The notes under the pieces were generated by a model. The model did not search any database, was not told where the DNA came from, and saw only the letters and a program-made list of their open reading frames with translations. A stretch of DNA of 64,000 bases from Agrostemma githago (lineage: Eukaryota; Streptophyta; Magnoliopsida; Caryophyllales; Caryophyllaceae). A program made the position numbers and the translations under genes. Location: contig OY288243.1 in the NCBI GenBank assembly GCA_958450325.1, positions 43,751,378 to 43,815,377 on the forward strand, written 5' to 3'. Shown here piece by piece: positions 34,587 through 45,949 of this stretch (the stretch's first letter is position 1; each line of letters opens with the position of its first letter).

Positions 34587-36188
34587 TTTGGAAACAAGTT
34601 TCCAGCGGTGGTGTAACTCAAACGAGGTCGGTGAAGCTCATTTCCTAGTCCCTAGTTGTGGTCAGTACAGGTTTTCGCTCTAAAAAACCCACCCTAACCG
34701 ATATCAGGACCAATCGACCTCTTCGAGGTAATATCCTTATGGACACGCGGTGAGATCCTCGGTTGACGCTCCGGCCGCCTAACGCGTATTCCGCGGATAT
34801 ACTAAACGAGTAGTTCTGAATGGACAGTACGACACTCATCTCCCCAAATGACCTGTCGACACCTAAGCAAAGGCTATTCGTGGGCGGTAGCCTACCCTAA
34901 CCTACCCGTGTCTGCATCCTGCATCAGTGTACGCATTCCTAGTTATGTGTAGCGTGTTTGAACAACCCAAATAAAACACTAAAATCTGGATTCGACCACG
35001 ACAACATATTCAACCGCACCCAACTCTGTTTTCGAAAAAAATCTCTCCTTTTCAAAATGACCTTTTGAGCACCGATACTCCGGTCAAATCATGGTTATCT
35101 TCGAAAAAAAATATTTTAAATGCTGTCATCATGACAAATTTTACACTCACTACTTTAAAAAAAAACATTTTCAAGCGCCATCACCTTGGCCAAAGCGAAA
35201 CTCGTAGTTTTCCGACAACAACGAAAACCACTAATAAATGCCAAATTCCCAATCAATGAGACCAAGGCACCTAAAGCGGTTACATTTTATTTTTGCACAT
35301 ACCGTTAACACGACCAAAGCTTCAATTAATTAATTCAAGGAATCCGAAACGGTTACATTCACAAAACGTTTTTACGCGCCGTCGCCACCATCGAAATTTT
35401 AATCAATAGGATGGACAAATATGGCCACACATTTTAAAAAGCTTTCTAAAAACACTTTCACTGCCTAAATTCGGTAATAAAGATTTATTCACATTTTCAA
35501 AAGCACCGTCAGAAGACATCACGGTCCGTCACGGGCACGGTCTACACCCCATTTATCAAACTAGCTGATTAATAGTAGTCTCGATAAAAGCACAATGTCC
35601 CGCTTTCAAAACTGGTGAACCGTGCTTCTTTTGAAAAACCGTCATTTACACTTTTGCTATCGTCGAATTCCCGACGCACACATAGCAACACATTTTCACA
35701 CCGCACCATCGTCACACTGATTTTACAACCCCTCCTCTTTTCCAAAAGAAAAGGGTTTTCTTTTCATAAACTCAATCGTTTTCAAAAAAGAAACGCATAA
35801 AAACTCCATGATCCTGAGTCGAGATCGCGATCAACTTTTTACGTCGTACAACCGTGTGATTAACTGTCTGTGTTAGTTACTAGGGTCGCCTTTACTCGAG
35901 GTTTTACATTTTGGGTCGTCTCATCTTAAGAAAGTCCTCTTTCTGTAAATCTCACTTTTGAGATTTGTGTCAAATCGTCTCGTTCTAGAGACATACATCC
36001 ACTAGGCGTTCCGCCGAATACATCGGGAGTCTAAAGCACCTGAGCCCCTAAACCGATGACCGCAAACACACGTGAATCAAGGGTCTCATTTCTGGGTCGC
36101 TCTATTAAAGAGCATTCCTCGAACCCCTAAGTCATCCGACGAATCCGTCCTGATCCTCGACGTCATCTTGCAGAAATCATTCCCCAAC
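34587..36188 (+). other. R2 5' leader; no gene seen
   Basis: Untranslated leader of about 1.6 kb with C/A-rich stretches. Short ORFs here lack recognisable domains. Confidence 0.65.
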
Positions 36189-36898
36189 ATGTCCTCAGAG
36201 CCAGGAGTGATCGAAAACCTCTGCATCAACGTCAATACCCTGACCGAGGTGGTTCATGATATTCGCACCTTGATAGATCATCTGTCCTACTTCGTTCGTC
36301 ACATTGACAGCCGCCTCAATTTCCTCGAAAGTGGAGGAACGGAGAACGGGGCAGATACCAGTTCAATCAATTACCATACCTAGGAACCACTCCGAACGGA
36401 TCACCCCGATACTCCGAAAGAGCAAGATCCCCTAAGGCCAGTAGAGTAGTAACCTCTATGTCCCGCAAAACATTACCCAACAATGCAAAAACGCCCTAAA
36501 AAGAGTTTACCAAGATCAACTCGTCGTATTCTGAAACTCTTAAACACTTAATAGATCAAGGGATGCTCAAACCTCTGGGTCCCACTCCAGACCCACCGGT
36601 TGGTAAACAGAGCAAAACATGGAGTACGAACGCCTATTGTCTCTTCCATCAAGGAAATGGGCACGACACTGAGGCACGTTTCACATTTAAACACATCATC
36701 CAAAACCTAATCGAAGCAGGAACATTCTCCCCGGCAAAGCGGCAAATGGCAGACTTTACCTTCTCAGTCGCCGAGGGAGAAATAGTGACATCAGTGGTCG
36801 TCATGAGTAATTTTAGACCCCTCATTGAGTCGCCTCGGAGGGCCACCTTCAAACGCCCCTCGAGGGGGACGTCTTCGAAAGGCTATGACAGACTCTAA
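36189..36898 (+). pseudogene. R2 gag remnants
   Basis: A frame opening MSSEPGVIENLCINVNTL at 36189 runs to a TAG at 36380-36382. A second piece at 36563-36898 carries YCLFHQGNGHDTEARFTFKH, the C-x2-H-x4-H-like motif near the end of Tat gag, and continues LIEAGTF. The capsid core between them is essentially gone, so most of gag was deleted. Start choice is uncertain. Confidence 0.7.
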
Positions 36899-37380
36899 GG
36901 CCCGGACGACGTGTGACGACAGTGTCGCAACGTGGTCAAGTCACGATAGTTGCCCTCTAAAGGCAATAAGTCGTTCTTAGTCGAAGTCTAGTGCGTCTAT
37001 AGGGCCTAAGCTTAAATAATAAACTTTTTTTTCTTTTTCCATCGAGTCAGGGAGGTGCGAAGGGACATGTCTTCCACCCTCCCCAATCAAACAAGATCAC
37101 GGGCATCTAGCCCGTTTACTACTTTATCAATAAAACAACTCTTTTCTTTTACAAACACGCCTCGATAATCGCTCGATTCCTTTTAATAACATACTTTATC
37201 GCTTGAAACTCGATACTATGCCATTTATCGATAACAATTAACTAAAGCGCAAGGGCTACAACAAACGGCCCACTACTACTTCACCCTAAAAAGAGACTAG
37301 GAACAACTACCCCAAGTTCAACCCACAACTGACCCCCCTAACCAAACAGCAATACGCCTACAACCAATAAGTGATCATAC
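36899..37380 (+). other. R2 deletion zone where protease and RT should be
   Basis: Only about 500 bases lie between the gag remnant and the RNase H. They contain pyrimidine-rich stretches and no RT or protease motif. More than 1.5 kb of pol is missing. Confidence 0.7.
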
Positions 37381-37669
37381 AAACTGGACTTTCCCCGTTA
37401 CCAACAATGCAGCCAAATACGAAGCTTGCCTAAAAGAACTAAAAGCCGCCGTAACTCTAGGAGTTAAGAACCTTAGAGTACACGGAGATCCATCCATAGT
37501 AGTCGACCATGCCACGGGCACCTAGAAGGTTTATAGCGAGAGCCTAGCTCCATACCAAACCGAAGTAGAAACAATATCCCGGGAATTCACCGAAATTGAC
37601 TTCGTACACATACCCCGCGAAGAAAACCAATTCACTGACGCCCTATCCAAGCTAGCCTCATTAATAAAC
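37381..37669 (+). pseudogene. R2 archaeal-type RNase H
   Basis: The motifs TNNAAKYEACLKELKAA, RVHGDPSIVVDHATG and TDALSKLASL match the additional RNase H of Tat-lineage elements (catalytic D/E positions at YEACL, GDPS and TDAL). A TAG follows ATGT at about 37527. This second RNase H type separates the Tat branch from Athila. Confidence 0.75.
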
Positions 37670-39034
37670 ATGCCTGACCATATTTTCTCTATGCCTATCT
37701 GCGTAGAGAGAAGCGAACAACCGGCCTACATCCATGACCTCAAAACTGACGATACCCCCGAAGAACCATGGTACAAAGCAATCCTAGACTTTAAAGCCAA
37801 CGGATCATACCCACCTGACACAAATACCAAAAACAAAAGAGTCTTAAGAATACATGCCGCCCATTACGTCCTAAACCAAGGACTACTATATAAGCGAACC
37901 CCACAAGGAGTCCTCCTTAGATGCATAAATAAAACCCAATCCGAGAGAGTCATGGAGGAAGTACATGACGAAGAGTGCGGACCCCGCATGAGCGCACACC
38001 TATTAGCCCGAAAAATAATGAGAGTGGGCTACTACTGGATTAACCAAGAGGCAGACTGTCGACCTCACGTCCGTCACTCCCACAACTGCCAAATATTCGC
38101 CAACATCCAACACCTACCGCCATATCCTTTCCATACCATAACCACACCCTGGCCCTTCTCTACTTGGGGAATTGACATCATAGGAAAGGTGCACCCATCC
38201 GGAACCGGCGGACACAGTTTTGTACTAGTGGACGTCGATTACTTCAACAAATGGGTAGAAGCCGCCTCTTACACCGTCCTAACCTCCAAACAAGTAGTCA
38301 AATTCCTACAAAATAACATCATCTGCCGCTACGACATACCTCATGAAATTATCAGCGATCAGGGGGCTCATTGCAGAGCCAATACCCAAAAACTATTAGA
38401 CAAATACAAAATACAAGACACAAATCCTCACCCTACAAACCTCAAACAAACGGGGCCGTGGAGGCAGCAAACAAAACCATCACCACGATCCTTAGGAAAA
38501 TGACAAACAACTACCGGGATTGGCCAAGAAAAATAACCTTTGCGCTATAGGGATACCGAACACCCACCGGAGCCACACCATACTAAGGATACTAGAGTTA
38601 GAAATACCCGTAGAGCCACAACCTACGGCTCTGAAGCCGTGCAACCCGTAGAGCTAGAAATACCCTCACTAAGGATACTAGCTGAAAGCGGCATCCCCGA
38701 AGAAGAATGGAACCAAAAACGATATGATGAGTTAGTACTCTTAGATGAGCGTAAGATACATGCACTGTCCAACGTACAAGCCTACCAACAACGTATACAA
38801 CGAGCCTTTAACAAACAAGTGAAATCACGAATCATACATGAGGGAGACTTAGTAGTCAAATCCATTAGAGCACCCCTTCCCGTCGACCCTAGAGGGAAGT
38901 TCAAACCAAACTGGGCAGGCCCCTACCTCGTCAAGAAAATACTCTCGGGGGGCGCCGTAATCCTCACCGACCTAGACGGCCAAGAGTTCTCAACCCCAAC
39001 CAACATGGACCAACTCAAGCGATACTACCCATAA
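37670..39034 (+). pseudogene. R2 integrase, damaged
   Basis: The frame from 37670 covers a degenerate zinc domain (the HHCC cysteines are partly lost: RPHVRHSHNCQIF), then core motifs GIDIIGKVHPSG (first D) and EIISDQGAH (second D). Near 38445 the frame shifts, and the stretch with the third acidic residue (NGAVEAANK) is in another frame and contains stops. From 38540 the C-terminal domain is readable (RAFNKQVKSRIIHEGDLVV, KFKPNWAGPYLVKKIL, MDQLKRYYP). It is unlikely to be active. Confidence 0.88.
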
Positions 39035-39975
39035 ACATCCTAACAACCTCATCCTGATCTCCGAATTAGGGCGCAAAATAGCGCAAAGCAAAAAAAAAAA
39101 AATTCACATCGATAATTGGCATAGCGAGTCTAAAGCAAAATCACTAACCTTTAAAAGAACTACGAACATGGTTTGATTTCGTCTAAACACGGATACGTAG
39201 GAAACCCTTATTCGGGTATAACCAACCAAATACGAAAATCGATTACTCGATTCACATGCAAACCGGAACCTTTTTATGCGCTGCGGTTAACGAGTGATTC
39301 CAATGATGAAGCACAAACGACGAGCCGAGGACGGAGTGAAAACCCTAAAGGGCCCTCTGGGCAAAATGAAGAATCGAGTTGCGAGCCGTTAAAAAAATAC
39401 AAATAAAATAAGAACAAAAGGCGAGCCGAGGACGGAGTGAAAACCCGAAAGGGCGCTCCGTTCAAAATGAATAATCGAGTCGCGAGCCACCACAAAAAAA
39501 ACGTAAAACAAATGTGCTTCTCATTAACAATAAAATTCGGTTAAGTCGAGCCTTTGTCGGGGCCCCTTTTACATCAAGCACACGAAAACCAACTATCTCG
39601 AAAAAATGACGTCACGTCAAAACACCACAAAAAACTAGTACTAATACGCCACATAATATCAACTAATAGAACATAATACGAAACGGCTGAGCTCTACCGG
39701 TCCAACTTCCTGCTTCCATTGTCATCTGGGTAACCTTGTTCGGGTCTTTCACCATTGACCCTCATAATACAAGCTTCCACCGCCCTAGCCAAAGGCGAGC
39801 AAAACCAACCATGTTTCTTCTCATCCCTAGCAGCTTCCATATGAGTCTCATCAGTCTTAGCCCGTATAGATGAACTGACGGTACTAGGATCGGTAACGCT
39901 GTGTTTGGTCAGGCGCTTAGTGACATTTCCTCGAGTCGCCTCCTTATCCTCTAGTGTCGCTGTCTTCCTAACTTT
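39035..39975 (+). other. R2 spacer with a 101-bp direct repeat
   Basis: No supported gene. CGAGCCGAGGACGGAGTGAA begins at 39321 and again at 39422, giving two units of about 101 bp (39321-39421 and 39422-39490) that differ mainly in their tails. The AT-rich remainder has no recognisable motif. Confidence 0.7.
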
Positions 39976-41202
39976 CTAATTGCTCTGTCCTGACAGGTGT
40001 TCATAAACCCCCCGCCGGATGGAAGTAATGTCGGTCGGGCGAACACTCTCTATGACAACGGGACGTGAAAATTTCTGTTCCCAAGACACCATAAACTCCT
40101 TAAGCAAATTCTCCGTCCACGAGTCGAACCTAAGAACGCCCTTAGTAAAATCCGAGATGGTAGGCCTTAAACCTATTTGATTTGACAATTCGCTCAGATA
40201 AATATAAACTAGATCCCTCAAGGATAGTATCAGCATAGCCTGGGTCGAAGACGAGAAGAGAAACACGGTATGCCCATTGATGTTTCACCACGGGACAGTC
40301 CACCTGATAACCACTCACCGTTTAGCCATGTAGGAAATCCACCCCTCTTCGGTGACCCTCACTCCATGCCCGCACCATCTTCCGACCCGTGAAACCCCAA
40401 TAGTTATAACCTTTGACGTCCCGGGGAGGGTCGACCAAACTATGCCGCTCCTGTAGCCAAACCTGCACAAACCACAACAAAACGTCACGCCATCAAACTA
40501 AAGCAACCACAAAAAAAACAACAACAAAGCAACAAAGAAACATAACACCCTAAACACCTGCAAAATGATTCTAGAACCCCGAAAAGGAGCCCGATGCAGC
40601 TAAGCACGAGCGTCAAGACCTAGAATGAGCTCACCCTAAATAAGCAAAGAGGGTGATCGTCCATGTTCCATCCCCATTACGACATCCAAAACTCGAGGAT
40701 TACCCCAACCCTTACGCGCTGACGCATCCTCGAAGAGATAGTAACAAGCCACCGCGATGTTAAAAGCCCGCTTACATGCTAGAGTTGAAATATCGTAAGA
40801 ACCAGCCTGTGAGAATGTCCTGAAAAGCAACTCTAGATCAATGCTATCTTTCTCAAAGAAAACTTTAGCCTCCTCTAACGAAGAAAGGTCCAAAAAATGA
40901 GAAAACCGTTCCATAAAAGAATCATCTCCCAAAGACACACAAGGTCGAACCGAACTCCACCCACCTATGGCGTCTAGCTCCTCGAGGAGAGGACAAACCT
41001 TACCCACTGTAAAAGCAAAAACATGACTTTTTGCGTCCCAAAATTTAGAGCATGCTAGCAAGAAGTCATCTTGCACTTTAACTCGGCTTAACGCAATGAT
41101 CATTGACAAGCCGTCACTTGGACAAACCTCAAGGTCACATTTCTTAAAACAACCCGCCCACTCGGTCAGGAGATTCCCGAAACCCGACATGACTCGAAAC
41201 AA
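39976..41202 (-). pseudogene. R2 antisense gene A (DUF7745-like, at least two exons)
   Basis: Exon 1 starts at the ATG at 41202 and runs to about 40635. It includes FWDAKSHVFAFTVGKVCPLLEEL, the FWdp..HvFrFg.eltPtleE-like core of plant DUF7745/PMD-related proteins. A GTGAGC donor follows at 40634, and a TTTGTGCAG acceptor precedes exon 2 at 40462 (VWLQERHSLVDPP, continuing to 39976 with a frameshift). A TAG sits at the very end of exon 1 and another stop lies in exon 2. Transcription would run opposite to the retroelement. TATA box at 41268-41275. The function is unknown. Confidence 0.65.
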
Positions 41203-41267
41203 TACAAGGAAGCTATAGGCACACTTTGGGTATTTTTAGTATGTCTAAAACAAGCACCCGTAACCCG

Positions 41268-41420
41268 TATATATAGCCCTAATTCCACAACAATTAGGAA
41301 ACAATGAAAATTTCCATAAACGGGATCTGGGACGCTCAAGCCCAAGTGCCCAAATATCCAACCGCCTGAGCCCAAGTGACCCGGGACTCGACTCCCTTAG
41401 TCCAGGCGTCTGTTCTTAAG
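41268..41420 (-). promoter_or_regulatory. Antisense promoter of R2 gene A
   Basis: TATATATA on the minus strand (41275 to 41268) lies 66 bases upstream of the gene A ATG. Upstream lie GACGCTCAAG, ACCGCCTGAG and CCAGGCGTCTG (41330-41420), related to the LTR motif. Confidence 0.5.
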
Positions 41421-42208
41421 TCATCAGCCTCCCAAGCAGCCCAAAAAACCGAGGCATCAACCTCGTGTTATCACCATAACTACCATCTGACATCTTAGAC
41501 GTCAGGAACGACCTCCCGATGTAACTAAAACCCTCTCCGGAGACCAAAACACCCATACAAGAGTTGCGAGGTCACGCGGATAACACATCTCATCCGTCGG
41601 ACCCACCGGACTTAGACGTCTTTTCATTTTTTCTTTTAGGGGGATAAGCTACCCCACCTAGGCGTGTTGTAGCCTTTAACGGTTATTGTCAAATCGCGTC
41701 TGTAGCCCAGCACGACATCCACATGAATATAACGTTTGTAGCCCAGCACGACATTATCATGAATATACAAAAACAGTCTAACTTTTTTTTAAAAAAAAAA
41801 GAAAGTAGTCTCGCTCTTTTTGGTTTCTGTCTCATCCTAAATATAAATGTCGAGACAACTACACTTGCCTCCTAACACACTCGGTCAAACCATGCCGACT
41901 TTTTACGTTTCGCGCCATGTCGAGTCAAACATTTTAATCGACGTACTATCTGATCCGACTCCCTGCTCAAACTAACGCATTTCAAAAGTCTGAAAAACTG
42001 TTTTCGTACTCTCATGCAACCCCAACACATTTTAAAACTTCCTAAACTACGATGAAATCGCAAATAAAACGAACGCGAAGTGATTACTTGTCAATCTAGG
42101 TCAACATTTCACAAAACGAAAACATAAGACTAAACTAATCGACCCGAACACTAAAAGTCTTGAAATATACAAAGCATACGAATCCATACACAAATCGAGT
42201 TCATAAAA
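41421..42208. other. R2 spacer between antisense genes A and B; no gene
   Basis: Holds two nearly identical GTTTGTAGCCCAGCACGACA copies (about 41697 and 41729). It is collinear with 3036-3674 and 32404-32434 of R1. Confidence 0.65.
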
Positions 42209-45200
42209 CTAGGGAGCACCCCTAGAAGCCGCGCCGATGGCTATCACGAACTCATCGATGTTATCATTTAGACCTAAGTCCTCCAAAACAAAGGTAGGAG
42301 ACTCACTACCGTCCATCCCCGACAGCATATCTAGAGTGACTGTCTCGGGAATCCCTCCAACCTCTTCGGTGACGCCCGTAGCTTGACCTTTAGCCTCAGC
42401 CTCAGCCTCCCTCTCCATCCCAATCCTTCGCCTAGCCTCGCTCTGCACAGAGGTCTTGCCCTAAGACCGAGCCAACCGCTCCTTAAGTTGGGCAATCTCG
42501 TCGTCTCGTGATTGCAGGAGCTGCCGCGCATCAGCCACTTTCGCCTCAAGCCCAGTCACCCGAGTCTCCAGCTGCCCCACCATATCAGGGGTATCCTGCA
42601 AATGCAACCCGCACTTTAGGAAAACATACAAACAACCTAAAAAGCCAACCCTAGGTACACGCACTTACCGATCAATGTCTCGAAGTGTCAAGGGGGACCC
42701 TCGAGGCATAGGCCCGAATGCACTTGGCGGCCTGCCACAACCGCTGATGGCAAGCTGACAAAACCTGAAAGGCGAAACTATACAAGTCAGCCAAACAAAA
42801 CCTAACTCTTAGAACCCAAATCCAAAACAGAAACCGAAACTTACCCGGTATACCCGGTCGCGCCACTCGATCCCAGCATCCATCTCCTCAGCAGAACACG
42901 GTGGGAGAGGCTCAGTAAAAGCTACCCCGGCTGCATCCACTCTAAGCAGCATCAAAGGGAAGTCTGGGGGCTGAACAGCATCAGCCGGGTCGGCTAGCTG
43001 ATAGAAAAGCGGGTTGGTCAGACAGCAAGTAAATACTAAGCCGTAAAACGAAATGAGCTTTAAAACCAAATATCGAGTTCTCTCCACGAGGCGGTGGCAA
43101 GCTAGCCGCTGGCTGACATAAGACAGGTAAGAGGCGTCAGGCACCAGTAGCGCATCACCTCCTTCACCATCTTTACCCTCGAGGACCTCTGCGGCGGTCG
43201 GTGGTCTGAACATGGTCCGGGGAGGATCAACCGGTACCCTAAAATCGTCATACAAGCACTGACGCTCCAACCGTTCGCCCAGATACTAAACTGGACGAAA
43301 CAAGCCAGGAAGGAGCATCCTCATGTAGCTCCAAGGCCTCAACTCTGCCGCCACATACTCAGGGACACCCTCGTAGTCGGCCCAAGGACGGGCCACGAAC
43401 TACACAAACATAACTGATACTTCAATAACCCTAAACCCTTGGAGGATGCAAAATAAAACGAGCTATAAAGAAAAAACTTACGTCCTCAAGGCGTAGCGAT
43501 TAACCAGCACGTTCTTTGACGGGTAGTGGATGGTCGTGCTCTTAGGCTGAGCCAGCCTCCATTCGATCCCCGCCGGGAATCTGGTCGGACAAGCCCACAC
43601 CGTTTTAGGTGCCAAGCAAGGGAAGTAGAAATAGATCCAGGCCTGCAAAACCCCAAAACATCTTTAGCAAAACCAAACTAAGCTAAGCAAAACCCGAAAA
43701 GCAAATGCAGAGACAATTACTAACCTCCAGCACGAGACCTGGGCCCACGATGGGCAAAGCCGTAGCCGACTCCACCTGCAACGGCCTCACGATGACTTGC
43801 AAGCAACGAGTCATCTTCGCGAAAGCCGCCGTCACCCAATCAAAATGTGCCAACTGACCTAAATCACCTAGGAGAGGCAAAATCCTAGTACAAAACCTCT
43901 CGCCCTTATCCGAGAAGTGGGTCGATCCTAGGAAGTACCACAACCACAACCGGGCATCCTGCTCCGGTTTATTGGGTGCTCAACCCTCTAACACCGCCAC
44001 CCTCTTGAAGTGATCGGTGATATAGAACTCACTAGAGCATTAGCAGCCCATCTTATCCTCTCAGGACCCCAGGGTAAACCCGTAGTAACCCCGAAGTCCT
44101 CTAAAGTCATCCAGACCTCCCCAAAGGACATATGGAAGGTCGAGGTAGTATCGTGAAAGCGATCCACCATCGCTCTAATCACCATAAGGTTGCAGTTGGT
44201 CTTGCAACCCACCAATCGAACCCATTGCTCGATCACGGGACCCAGAGCGCGCGATAACCCCCTTTGCCGTGGGGGTCATTTTTTGAGAGTAGATCTCAAG
44301 GCATGTCGTAAAACCACAGAAGGTCCTCATCGGACCTGGGGGCTGCAAACCGAAGCAATACAAGTATAAACGAAACAAACCAAACCCAACTGAAACCGAA
44401 ATTCAAAACCTAAAACTAATAAGCATGAGTCGAGATACTCACCAAACCCTGCACAATGCGATGAGAAACATGCAAGTCGGGACGAAACAACAATTGGTGG
44501 CCATCCCAGTCCCGGGCTAACTCAGGGTCCTCATAGTCAATCTCCTCGTTCTCTGGTACGGGAATCGGGACATGAGCTCTCCTAGCAACCGTCTCCGGAA
44601 GCCTACGCTTTCTCACCCTATCGAAGTCGGCCTCATTGGTGGCCTCTGGATCACGACGCTGCGATGGAACGCTTCGTCGTCTTCTACGGATCCCGCGGGG
44701 AGTAAGTGAATCTCGTCTCGGCGGCTTCGCCACTAGTGCCAATTGAAGGAGATCCCTCGGGATGCTCGGTATCACCTCTTGCTGCAAAACCAAGCAAAAT
44801 ACAAAAATCCATGCCTCAGGTCATAAAACAGCTTAAACAGGTCAAAATAAGGTCAAAATTTCGGATAGAGATATCAAAATTCCGAAAAGCCTGCTAACAC
44901 CTATTTTCGACCCCGATCACAATGGAAGTGGTTTCGGGAAAATCTAACATTTTTACGACACCTTTTGGTCAGTCGTAAGTCACACAAAACCTAACGGAGT
45001 GCCCTAGAAGGCATCCTAAGTCACAAAAATCGACAAAGGAGTCACCCACAACGTCGCAAACACTAATCGAGCAAGATTACGAAAAGACAAGTACGGGAAT
45101 AACCGGGAGAACGGTCCCTAACCGTAGCATTTAGAATTTATCTTCATAGGAGGCCATTGTCATACCTCAAAGTCTCCTATCAAGCTTATAACTACCCTAA

Positions 45201-45373
45201 CAAGCTCTATTCAACCCTAATTTAACAATGGCATTAAGCACAAGCATCGAAACTTAGCAAATTCAAAATGCCCAAATCGATTTTCTAGGGTTTTAATAAA
45301 ATCAACCCACAATCAACCAAATTAAGCAAAATCGACAATAGACGAGTAAGGAACACTTACCCAATGTCAACAT
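42209..45373 (-). pseudogene. R2 antisense gene B: PMD-like protein with about eight exons and a coiled coil
   Basis: Read on the minus strand. Exon 1 (45361-45373) is a 13-nt start exon with a GTAAGT donor. Exon 2 (44443-44781) has a very basic segment (RRRRRSVPSQRR, KRRLPETVARR; possible nuclear signal). Exon 3 (43725-44342) holds the plant mobile domain core (VIRAMVDRFHDTTSTFHMSF, MTLEDFGVTTGLPWG), and about 70 bases present in R1 are missing near 44030. Exon 4 is 43482-43642, and exon 5 opens at 43399. Later exons include ADPADAVQPPDFP and EWRDRVYR. The last exon has a coiled coil (LETRVTGLEAKVADARQLL) and an acidic tail ending at 42209. TAG and frame breaks show decay. PMD proteins of the host act in genome stability and transposon silencing; the role here is unknown. 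Confidence 0.78.
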
Positions 45374-45620
45374 TTTTGTGTATGGCAAAAATCGAGAAGG
45401 AAATCGGTTGAATAGGTCGAAGGAGCAAGATTGAGGCGAAGAGAGGCGCGCGTTTGAAATTTGGGACGAACGAATTGTTCGCCCCAATCTTCGCTGATTT
45501 AAGCGGACCTGACCCACAAGTCCCCGGGCGCCTCAAGTCGCGCGTCAAAAACCTGGACCGCTGGGGGCTAAGCGCCTGAGAATTGGGGCGCAGAAGAGTA
45601 CGCGTCCGACTAACCCGGAA
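45374..45620 (-). promoter_or_regulatory. Upstream region of R2 gene B with GGCGCC-type motifs
   Basis: CGGGCGCCTCA, CGCGCGTCAA, AGCGCCTGAG, GGGGCGCAG and ACGCGTCC lie at 45526-45610, upstream of the start exon. The same cluster is found upstream of gene B in R1 (53026-53122). I see no clear TATA box. Confidence 0.5.
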
Positions 45621-45949
45621 CAAGACTAAAAACAAGAACAAACGAGGCCTAATATCTAATGTTCACATAACACGCACCCTTAAATCAAGCAAATAAACTA
45701 CGACAGGATAATTACTAGTCGATGTCGGTAAAGCACGCCTATAAACCAACCCCGAACAAGGAACAATAATAAAACAAGCATAGAAACCCCGACTAACAAG
45801 AATGCTCACGCTCGAACCCGTGATAAAACAAACAAAACGAAGCTGATTTGAACAAATTCCGAACGAATCCAAGCGCATAACAAATCAGAACAAAGCAAAG
45901 CAAATGCGAACAAAATAAGACAAGTCCACAAAACAAATAAATGAACGTC
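45621..45949. other. R2 spacer; nothing recognised
   Basis: Unannotated sequence between the gene B upstream region and the tandem array. The AACAAAACGAAGC-like composition is similar to the R3 stretch at 61560-61890 on the other strand. Confidence 0.6.

Noticed and set aside
34326..34683. Overlapping GC-rich ORFs at the R2 LTR/primer-site border
   Set aside because: They cross the LTR end and primer binding site, occur in several frames, and are only partly kept in the 3' LTR.
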